Source: Phragmites australis (lineage: Eukaryota > Streptophyta > Magnoliopsida > Poales > Poaceae). Taken from it: a DNA stretch of 64,000 bases. The stretch covers positions 3,603,501 through 3,667,500 of the forward strand of contig NC_084942.1 in the NCBI RefSeq assembly GCF_958298935.1. Direction: 5' to 3'. The position numbers were made by a program, and so were the translations under genes. Position 1 is the first letter of the stretch, and every line of letters begins with the position of its first letter. The notes beneath the pieces are model-generated. The model had not been told where the DNA came from and ran no database searches. It was given only the letters and a program-made list of their open reading frames with translations. Shown piece after piece: positions 55,494 to 64,000 of this stretch.

Positions 55494-56482
55494 TGTCGGA
55501 GAGTGAACTCCTGTCGCAGGGATCCCGAGAGACCCCTCTTTAGAGATTCGGCCGGGGGGATGATCCTAGAAAAGCTTGTACGGGAAAAAAAGCGGGAACG
55601 GAAGTAAATGCGCTGGCTTGCGGGTACACCGGGTTTTTGAACAGGTTCGGGCCGCGCGGGGGCGTAACACCCTACTCCTGTATGAGTGTTATATCTATCC
55701 TTGAAGGGGATCCTTCAAGGATATATCTGGTTCTCCAAGGAGAGCTGTTTACAAAGAGCTGGAGGCTCTTATGTTCTAGCTAGCTGGTCTCTTGATCGTC
55801 TTGCGATCGGGGGCTGTTGTTTTCTTGTTCTTCGACTGACTCTCCTCTCCTCCTTCTTCGGTGTCCTCCATCCTTTCCTTTTATAGATGCGCCGACCTCG
55901 ACATATCCTGAATGGGAAAGAGGGGACGCGAATGCCCAGGTGCCACGGAGAAAGGCGTAATCATTTCATTTTGGCGAAGTGACAGGGGCGGTGGAGGAAG
56001 GCGGCGTGTATTCGACCACCAGCCGCTGCGGAAGCTTCGGGGTGCTCTGAAAAGGGCCCACCGGACAGCCTCAGAGGTGCCCGGTGCGCCCACCCTGTCT
56101 TGTTCTCCTGCCAGGGCAGGGTGGCAGGCCGAGCGCTTCGATTCTGGCGACGTTATCCCGAGGCGCGCAGGCGAAAACGGGACGGGACCCGTGCATTTAA
56201 TGGACCCACGCCCCCCTGCCATTGCATGGCAGGGTCTGACACTGGGGCGTGGGCAGCCGAGAATGTCAGGATGTCAGAATGTCAGGCCACGCGCGCCTAT
56301 TAAATGCGGCATCGGGCCCTTGACTGGATGACACCCTGACGACGGGGCCCTTCGAGTCTTTGAACGAGCTTGCGCGAACCTTCGAGCACTCGGTTTCTAC
56401 CTATCTTGCAGGGTGGTGATATGTGGTGGACGGTCGGTCTGGCCTCGGGACTTAGGGACCCCTGGTTCTAAATACACCGACA
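55494..56482 (-). repeat. 5' LTR of Tat element (989 bp, array absent)
   Basis: Pairs with 42633-44038 at a constant offset of 12861 up to the array position. Here CCTTCG is joined directly to AGCACTCGG (about 56379-56390), where the other LTR holds the 417-bp array. Confidence 0.93.
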
Positions 56483-56487
56483 AGATT

Positions 56488-58249
56488 CATTTTGGTGGAA
56501 GAAGAAGCCTATCGTCCTTGCATATATAATGTTGTAGATTTCTTCTTTTATTCAATTCGGATATGCATCATATTTGGACTTGCATATATATATATTCGAG
56601 ACCTCGGACATGCATCATACTCGGACTTCGATATCTGGTAGATTTGTTTATTGTATCCCGGCCGTAAACAATGGTATTGATGTGTTCATTTTGAATTCCT
56701 TTTAAGTTGTGTTGTGTACATGTACTATTTGATTTGGAGCCCGGCAAGATCTAGCTCAGTGCTTTTAGCAAAATAAGCTCGGCGATATTGTGTATATATG
56801 ATAATATAGTCGTGCATATTGTTAGTTTTTGTTGGACTCGGTTACGTGTCCAAGAAGTCAATTTTGATGACGTTGGGAGTTTAAAAACCAAATTCGATGT
56901 ATAAAATAGTATATTTTTTGTCATCAGGTGTTTGAGCTCGTTACGTTTCTACTATGCTAATTTTGATACGTGACATTAATTTTGAAATGTGATATTGAGC
57001 TCACGGTACGTACGGATGAATACGCAATGGTATAGGTGGGTAATTTAGAAGTAAGAAAAAAGGTACTTTGGGATATGTTAGATCTAATGGTTAAGGATGA
57101 CTAAGTCTACCAAATCGATGCCGTATGGTTTGCTTTTTAAAAAAAAATTCTAGTATTTCTCTTTTTTCTTAGCACGTCTCGTCTGGAGTACCATGGAGCT
57201 CCTGAGGGAGCCTCCAATTAGTATATATAAAGATTTTGGGTCCAGTATTATGTGTTTTCGATTTTAATTGCTCATAACACTCTCTGTCTCTTTTTTAATT
57301 TCCTTGATCAATAAACCTCTATCTCGTGCTTAATATTTGTGGCAGCTCCCTCATCACAATAACAAGAGTGTGTGATGCTGATAGGAATGTGTAACTAATA
57401 ATTATATTCTTATTATAAATAGGGTATATCTACAACAGATCTCTACCGTACATATGTTATTAACCTTATTCGGTAGGTTCTAGAACCTCCATAAGGTAAA
57501 CAAATCACATGCTTAAATATCCGGCAGTTCATGTTCTATATGGATATTATCTCCAAATTAGGAAATAATCTTCTAGATGTTCGAGAGAAGTATAATTCGG
57601 GAAGGTTACACTTGAAGGACTCAAAGTAAGGTATGACCACCTTGTCCCGACTATATAACGTCCAGAGCAAGCGATTCAGAGCAAGAGCATGTGATTCCCG
57701 ACAAGAGATCACATCTAGAGTTGGATGATATCGTATGAATTCAGTTGGATTCAATAGAAATTGGAGTAAGAAAACTAAGCGACAGTCTCCTAGAGTTAGA
57801 GATTGGGAAAGAGAGTAAGTCTAGATGGGTAAGAACTACAAACACCTAGTGAAAATCCATAACAATATACTACGTTAGATTCATCTGACTAGAACTTCAG
57901 GATATAGAACACAATAGATTTTGCCTAGAGTTTTAGAATTAAATCTATACACCCCTTGTTGTAATCATATATTTTAATTAATTAAGACAATATAGACCGT
58001 ATGACTATTATTCTGATAAAAACCTGGACCTGTATAAAAAAATATATCCGATACACACGTTGAGATCAAATATCCCTACTTTTAAATAAATATTTATATA
58101 TTAACTTTACCAATCATCAACAACTGAGCAAGCATCTATGTGCATTCCGATGACACCGAGTGCTTGCATTTAGCCAAGAGCGGTGGGATAGTGCATAAAC
58201 AACACAATATATAATACTAGCATGGAAATTGGAGAGAGCAAAGCCATGT
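56488..58249. other. Intergenic interval
   Basis: Right flank of the Tat insertion. AT-rich, probably old transposon sequence (for example 56820-57010 with repeated GTTACGT and AATTTTGAT words). No gene is supported. Confidence 0.45.
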
Positions 58250-58520
58250 CATTTTTTGATAGTGTGATTGCGGATTGGATGGGATACGGCTTGCTGTAGT
58301 TTGGGGGGAACCCAACGCGCCGGGCACAAGTTGGCGTGAGACAGAAGCAGCGCAACAGCAGACCGGTGGGCCAAAAAACCCTCGCTCCCAGGTTGGGCTG
58401 GAAGTAGCAGGAGAGGAGGGAGAAGGAACCATTGGACGGAACCTCAAAGCGCTGTGCACTGTAGCATGAGCCTGCATGTTGGTCCTTGGACGACAAGTGT
58501 CAGGAGACAGTCCTGAGCTT
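58250..58520. repeat. Diverged third copy of the duplicated segment
   Basis: Resembles 28310-28670. GTGTGATTGCGGATTGGAT opens it, as in the GTGTGACTGCGTTAAGTAATCGGATT context at 28320. TGTTGGTCCTTGGACGAC (58477-58495) matches 28642-28660. The middle is strongly diverged. Confidence 0.5.
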
Positions 58521-58589
58521 TGGATGCCGGGCCCATCCTTGTACCAGGCTTTGAAGAAAAAAAACGAGCGAAATCTTCACCTGTTAGAT

Positions 58590-58850
58590 TATTCCTAACC
58601 GATTCTCGTTATAATTAAAATTCTTTTAAAAAAGAATTTTTTTCCTTTCAGCGTTATAGCGATTTTCTTTTACGGTTTTTGTCATGAAAGAATTTATAAG
58701 GTTATTCCTTTTAGGACGAGATATTCTCACTTTTACTTCATAAATCACTTCGAACAAAAATTGTTAGAGATAAGAGAAAATAAAATGAATAGAAACGGAA
58801 AGAAAAATTAGGAAAAAAATGAAATAAAAAGAATATGTTTGGATAATTTA
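58590..58850 (-). repeat. MITE-like repeat, family member 1 (inverted)
   Basis: Contains CCTAACCGATTCTCGTTATA at the left. It matches, inverted, the end of 63480-63720 (AACGAGAATCGGTTAGGATG). It shares the AGATAAGAGAAAATAAAA block with the other two members. Confidence 0.65.
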
Positions 58851-59279
58851 TCACTGCAAATCTCGCTCGGGTCGAGTCGTCTGTGATTTGACGAGGTAGC
58901 AGCACCGGTAATCACGGAGTGTTTTACTCGAGATCACCAAGTGTTCCCAGGGATCACTGACCGGGACTGCACACACCAATTCCTTCCATGCGAAGAGAAA
59001 AATGAGCTTTCGAAATCTAGTACCCCGTCGCGTCCAGTTTGAAAGCAACGCACCTCTACCTCTTTAACGTCACCGTCCAATTTCCCCATGTCACGTTGCT
59101 GCTGGTGGCGTCATGAATCCACGAAAGAAACAGTCCACCCTGCTCGTGTTTACTTTCCTCGTCTCAAGCAACAACAGTCAACAGACAGGGATATCCAATG
59201 TAACAATCATTGGTGGTAAGAGAAATTTCACCATCAAAACATCACGATATATGTCCCCTCAGATCATCTTCGATCATAT

Positions 59280-59520
59280 TCCTTTCATTTCATTCCATTT
59301 TCGATTATCTTTATTTTCTCTTATCTTCAACAACTTCCTTTCGAGGGGAATCGTGAAGGAAAAAGAGCCGTCTCAGAGAGAATGAACTTAGAAATTTCTT
59401 CGTGACAGAAACTATGAAGAAAAACTGTTAGAGCGCTGAATAAAAAAAAATCCCGTCATAAAGTGAATCTAGACTCGAAGAAAAACCCCTTAAAAATAGT
59501 CTTAGAGCAATCACAGCGTA
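59280..59520 (+). repeat. MITE-like repeat, family member 2
   Basis: Shares TTATTTTCTCTTATCT, GTGAAGGAAAAAGAG and the order of following words with 63520-63660. More diverged at the right end. Confidence 0.6.
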
Positions 59521-61110
59521 GATGAGACTTCAAAATTCATCTCACTACCACATGCCGATGACACTTTAATTAATTATCCTTCACAGTATGAGCATCGATG
59601 CCAAAAGCAAAACTTAGGCTCACACCCTGAATAAATTATGAGATGTTCTTAAAAAATGATGTCTCCTAAATTTTATTAGAAGAATGCCACGTATCGAATC
59701 CGAACCGATTTAGTGAAATGTATTCGATTGGGAAACGTTGCAAAATACAGAGGTCCTCAACCACCGCTTTCCTTCACGCCAGAAAAAAAAACCCTCTCCT
59801 TTGCTTTCCAACGGCCATGTGCATGTAAAATAATATTGTATTAGAGCATGGTTTGTGGTATGATGCAAGTACAGCGTCCGATGATAATGTTTTTCTTCCA
59901 AGCATCGGCCTCTGCAGTGTGCAAGCATCGGTTTATATTCTTCTCTCTTCTTCAAGCATCGGTTTTTTCAGCACCGTGGCTACTCTAAAGAACGCCTTCG
60001 AATAACTGAGAGCAGAAATTGGTTGTGTGCATCTTCGGATGCAGGGGCTAGGATGAGTTTTCCGTGTTATCTAGAAAATGAGCCGCCTGATCGGGGTACT
60101 AAGCTATGATTAACTTGACTGGTGAACAGTGTACCGCATGATTGTGATGCAACAAGGAATTAGCAAAACAAGTGGCTGCAACACTCGGAGAAAGGGATGT
60201 TGTGTCCTTGGCTTTGGCTCTCTGACCATATGCATCCGGTATCCAGTTGGCCCCTGATGCTTCTAGCACTACCACGGATGCTAAGCTACTAAACGAGCTT
60301 TTGGTCGCTGCATTTTCTTTTCCCTTGTCCTCGCCTTTAGCCTCTTGCTTTACCATCATCCACCGCTCAATTTCATCTTTATTATTTCAGCAACTTTTGG
60401 CCAGCCCTGCTAGAACAAAAGTACAACCACGATGACTCATCAGCTAGTCATCTGCTAGTCGCATACGTCCTCCTCTTCCTACGTCACTGCCGCTGCAGCA
60501 GCCAGAGATATCGATAGGCCAAGATGAACATAACCTCTTCTTTTCTCACTCTTAATCCATTCTGCAGTCCAACTAACGAGGCAAAAGATCTATGCTACGC
60601 CATGCAGATTAAAAAAAGTGACACTTTGGAGACTGAAAGAACTTCACAACGAACCAAGGACAGATAGATAGATAGCTCAACAAGATCAATTTGACGGGCG
60701 TGGCGTGGTTAGTAAATGCAGTGGTTGAGTGATTTGGTCGAGCTGTCCTGTAAAGATGAAGTGAGCTGAGTAACTGACAAGATCATGTCGATTACAAGGG
60801 ACAAATCAGTGGCACCAAACCGAGAGGTCATCAGCAGCAGCATCAGGATGGACGCCATGTCACGTCGCCGAGTGGGAAAGAGTAGGAAGCCATTGCTTTC
60901 GACCGGGAGGGACGGCAATGCAGCCGGAGCAAGCAAAGGAAAGCACATGCACGCACGGGAGCTCATGACTCGCCTTCTAAATAAAATGTTGCTCTGTCTC
61001 CCTGCTCTTTACAGAAAGCTTCTGAAGCAATACTACCCACAGAAATGGATCGCCTGTTTTATACGTATATAGCACACACAAAACCCAAGTGGCAAAAAGT
61101 TTCTGCTTCT
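59520..61110. other. Intergenic interval
   Basis: No gene is supported. 60010-60105 is the second copy of the repeat at 37430-37555. A minus ORF 60359-60099 (MMVKQEAKGEDKGKENAATK) is Lys/Ser/Ala-rich and unrecognised. It might be a coding fragment, but it has no conserved motif. Confidence 0.4.
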
Positions 61111-61116
61111 TATGTA

Positions 61117-61355
61117 CTCCTTTCATCATAAATATTTGATGTTTTACATAATATTCGATCAAACTTTTGAAATTTTAACTTTTAAAATATTTAGTTCGAA
61201 AATATAAAAATAATATGTGTAGGTCCGTCTTAGAAAATACTTTCATAATATTATAATTTTATTAGATTTAATAAATATATTTTAGTGAGAATAGTGATCA
61301 AAGATATGTTGGAGACCGATCATATTAAAATATCAAGTATTTTGACAAAATGTAG
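61117..61355. mobile_element. Stowaway-like MITE
   Basis: About 239 bp flanked by TA. The left end reads CTCCTTTCATCATAAATATT. The right end, reverse complemented, reads CTACATTTTGTCAAAATACT. These suit the Stowaway terminal pattern (CTCCnTTCnTnnTAAATAT). The interior is AT-rich with no ORF. Confidence 0.6.
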
Positions 61356-61359
61356 TATA

Positions 61360-62641
61360 TGAAGCTGTATTGCAACTAGAAAGGGAACTGAAGGTTTCAT
61401 GGGTCCAACTGGGTCACATCACACGCCTCGCGGAGCATTATTTTCGGTCACTGGTCCATTGCTGCCCAAAGGTAGCATGTTTTTTTAGAGATACTGAATC
61501 CTTATCGTTTGGCAGGGAACATGGGCCAAACCTGCACTCTGCACAGCACAACGCGCAAAAGACTACTAGATCCATCGATCATTCGATGCCCATCCATCGT
61601 TCCATGCTTTTTATTCATGCAAAGTTCAGAAAGAAAATAATATGGCCGCAAGTAGCGACAGGTAATTCTGGGATCCAAAGTTTCTGCAAGGCCACTCACT
61701 CTCAGTCCTGTAACTTTCTGTGCAACTACTGATTTAACAATCATGCAGTAACTGATTCCAAGGTCTAGCTAAAAAAAAGATTCCAAAGTCAAAGATGCAA
61801 TTTTTTTTTATGCCAGAATAGATGCTTCCACATGCATCAGCAATTGGCACACAATAGGAACTGAAAAGAAACTGCCACATACCCTTCCTTGTGTCTTCTT
61901 CCAAGGTTTCCAAGTGAAGAAGATCAAACCCCATGTGTTTAGAGAGAGAGAGAGAGACTGATCAACCACTGGTTTTGACACTTTGGATCGCAGAGGAGAG
62001 TCCCCATGTGTACTTGGGTTTCCCCCCCACCAAATCTCAGACAGAAGTGCCTGCCTCGGATCTGGTTAGGTTGTTGCCACCAAACTCTTTGTTCCCCAAC
62101 AAAATTCCAAAATCCAGATTAAGCACCTGATCTACAACTCTCAATGAACTACTGGCACCAAAAGAAAGGCAATAAGGCATGTACATATGAAAAATAAAAA
62201 AAGAATAAGTTTGAAAGAATGAATGGAAATTGACTAATCAAATTCCTCCAAATTCATCCAGTCAAATGTGTCACCAACCAAGAAAAAAAGAGAACATCTG
62301 CCCCTGTAAATAATTGTGCCCCAAAAAGGTTTATTAACAATTAAGATTGCTTTAACAGCAAGTAACAACCAGGTAATGAAGGCCGCACATATTAATATTA
62401 CCATGGTAGTATTGATCCTAAGGTAATTAAGGAAAAGGAAAATTACCCTCCTTTTACATTTATATTTATAACCCACATAACTGCAGCATAATCACTCACT
62501 ATTGATTGATTTGATTATTACCACCTGAACTGAGCTGAGCATCAAGATCTCTGCCTGCCTCTGTTTTTCGCTATGGACACGCGCAGGCAGGGCATCCCAG
62601 TAGGAGAAGAGAAGTACCTCGCCGGCGCCGGAGCCGGCGGC
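61360..62641. other. Intergenic, 3' flank of NHL copy D
   Basis: No gene is supported. A 120-aa ORF (61370-61732 plus) has no recognisable domain. 62150-62640 is likely the 3' flank and untranslated region of the NHL gene on the minus strand. Confidence 0.45.
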
Positions 62642-63268
62642 CTAGACCTCGACGTGACAGTACGTGGTTGTCTGGAACCTGAACCCGCCGGCCCCCGGCG
62701 CGCCGTTGCCGCCGTTGGTGACGAGGAAGGCAGGGCAGGTGACGAAGAGGTGGTAGTGGCCTGAGATCCAGCTGCCGACCTTCCAGCGGACGCGGCCGTC
62801 GATCTTGACCTGGAGGATGAGGTAGCCCGCCTGGCAGTCCTGGGAGAGCGCGTCGGCGAGGTAGGGCGCGAAGGGCACGTCGGGGCCCGCGAGGACGGGG
62901 GACCAGACGTCGACGTCGCCGTGGCCCTGGTAGACCGGCGGGAGCGAGGCGGCGACGGTGATCTGCTGGTACTTGTAGGAGGCGTAGACGTCGAGGCGGT
63001 CGTAGTAGACGCCGACGCGGTCGTTGGTGTTGCGGGAGGCGATGGTGACCTGGAGCGAGGTGGAGAGGACGTTGGAGGAGTTGGAGAGGTCGAGCTGGCG
63101 GATGGAGGCGTCCTGGAGGAAGAAGCGCGGGTGCGTCGGGCGGAGGACGAGGTAGACGATGAGCGCGATGATGGCGACGATGAGGGCGAGGCCGAGGAGC
63201 AAGGCGGCGAGGCGGCGGCACGACCGGCGGAGGTCGTCGTCGCCGTGGTTGCCGCAGTCCTTGCTCAT
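62642..63268 (-). CDS. NDR1/HIN1-like protein with LEA_2 domain, copy D (distinct subgroup)
   Basis: A single-exon gene of 208 aa from ATG 63268 to a stop at 62642. A basic cytosolic N-terminus (DDLRRSCRR) is followed by a strong membrane helix (about residues 20-42, LLLGLALIVAIIALIVYLVL) and RPTHPRFFLQDASIRQLDLS, a classic start of the NHL extracellular part. The LEA_2 domain (about 75-180) has SRNTNDRVGVYYDRLDVYA, then VRWKVGSWISGHYHLFVTCP and the C-terminal TTTYCHVEV. Its sequence is well separated from copies A-C, so it is a paralogue of another NHL subgroup and not part of their tandem set. Frame and motifs are intact. Family knowledge suggests a plasma-membrane defence or stress role. 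Confidence 0.93.
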   Translation of the reverse strand: MSKDCGNHGDDDLRRSCRRLAALLLGLALIVAIIALIVYLVLRPTHPRFFLQDASIRQLDLSNSSNVLSTSLQVTIASRNTNDRVGVYYDRLDVYASYKYQQITVAASLPPVYQGHGDVDVWSPVLAGPDVPFAPYLADALSQDCQAGYLILQVKIDGRVRWKVGSWISGHYHLFVTCPAFLVTNGGNGAPGAGGFRFQTTTYCHVEV

Positions 63269-63479
63269 GGCTGACGCTAGAGCCTAGCTAGAGAGCGTCG
63301 CGTCAGCTCTTCTTCCTTGTGGTGGGAGGAGTTTGAGACGAAGGGGAAAAGAGAGCGAGGTGAGGTGTTAAGAAGGGAGGGGATGTTGAGCCAAGTGGGT
63401 GTCACGGCCCAATTAATAGGCTGAGCGAAAGAGAGGTGATGGTGCAGTGGCGTATTTTAGACCCCTCAACTATATTTTT

Positions 63480-63720
63480 TTTTCATTTTAATCTCTTTTT
63501 GATTTTTTTTCTCGTTCTTATTTTTTTTATTTTCTCTTATCTCTAATAATATTTTTTAAAAGGATTTGTGAAGGAAAAAGAGAGAATCTCGTTCTAAAGA
63601 GGAATAACTTTGATAATTTCATCTTGAAGGGAAATCGTTGGAGCACTGAAGGGAACAAAAGTTCCTTTTGTGAAAGGATTCTATGCCCTAACGAGAATCG
63701 GTTAGGATGATCTTAGAAGG
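63480..63720 (+). repeat. MITE-like repeat, family member 3
   Basis: Third member of the family at 58590 and 59280, about 210 bp upstream of NHL copy D. The right end AACGAGAATCGGTTAGGATG is the inverted match of 58600-58620. The rest of the window to 64000 is AT-rich with no gene. Confidence 0.65.
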
Positions 63721-64000
63721 CAGGAGGGAAAATAATCCTTTAAGAACTAATCTTATGTATTTAGAGTTTGAATCTAATTTATAATATTCATGTGATAATT
63801 TGTTTTTATTTTATTATACATTATTTCTTTTGTTTTGATCCTAAATTTTATGGTAATTTTTGTCACTATAACTTAAGTCTAGGTCTCAAACATACGAAAT
63901 GAGATTTTATAGGATTATTTTTCAACCTACCGACTACCACTTCCTTATAGTCTCTTTTTTTTTTTACGAGATAAGAAGAAAAGGAAGAGAGATGAGATGG

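Larger units (their letters stand above)
42633..56482 (-). mobile_element. Full-length Ty3-Gypsy element, Tat type, with antisense gene
   Basis: 13,850 bp, flanked by a perfect 5-bp duplication AGATT (42628-42632 and 56483-56487). The LTRs start TGTCGG and end CCGACA. On the minus strand the order is 5' LTR (55494-56482), primer-binding site, gag, protease, RT, two RNase H domains, integrase, a non-coding spacer, an oppositely transcribed gene, a G-rich polypurine tract, and 3' LTR (42633-44038). The second RNase H, the YIDD-type RT and the antisense ORF place it with the Tat lineage (RIRE2/Grande-like). Outside one array, only one LTR difference was seen by eye. gag-pol is broken in three places. 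Confidence 0.93.

Overview
The window is plant nuclear DNA from a grass (Poaceae). The evidence is GC-rich, intron-less NDR1/HIN1-like (NHL) genes, grass-type LTR retrotransposons of the Copia and Gypsy superfamilies, many MITE and foldback elements, LINE relics and spliced eukaryotic exons. Species cannot be fixed from sequence alone. No prokaryotic features, tRNA, rRNA or CRISPR array were seen.

Layout. 1-11.0 kb is a nest of decayed retroelements. A 1.8 kb gag-only LTR element (1999-3798) sits inside an older coding relic. A decayed Copia element (about 4.98-8.98 kb) is joined directly to the 3' half of a chromodomain Gypsy element (8.98-10.74 kb). 11-17 kb holds foldback and MITE elements and one weak multi-exon gene candidate (15151-16562). 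18-33 kb carries three tandemly related NHL genes on the minus strand (19001-19609, 30262-30852, 32240-32830) with shared flanks. A LINE sits in the 3' flank of the first. A second gag-only Copia element with long LTRs (22084-28044) lies between the first and second. 33-38 kb is non-genic: CACTA-like, foldback and LINE relics and a solo LTR (37713-38197). 38589-41126 is a broken copy of the ribosome-biogenesis DEAH-box helicase gene DEAH13/DHX37. It keeps the N-terminal exons and the C-terminal half but has lost the ATPase motifs.

42633-56482 is one full-length 13.85 kb Gypsy element of the Tat type. It has a perfect 5-bp target duplication (AGATT) and almost identical LTRs. Its gag-pol lies on the minus strand. 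A spliced gene with its own TATA box lies antisense to it, between integrase and the 3' LTR. The 3' LTR carries a 417-bp array of 73-bp repeats, each with a CACGTG G-box, which the 5' LTR lacks. gag-pol is broken by one frameshift and two CAG-to-TAG-type stops despite the element's apparent youth.

56.5-64 kb is intergenic with MITEs and ends with a fourth, more distant NHL gene (62642-63268). The four NHL genes are the only intact host genes I can support. They encode small type-II membrane proteins with a LEA_2 domain, a family tied to plant defence and stress. Most of the rest is transposon-derived.
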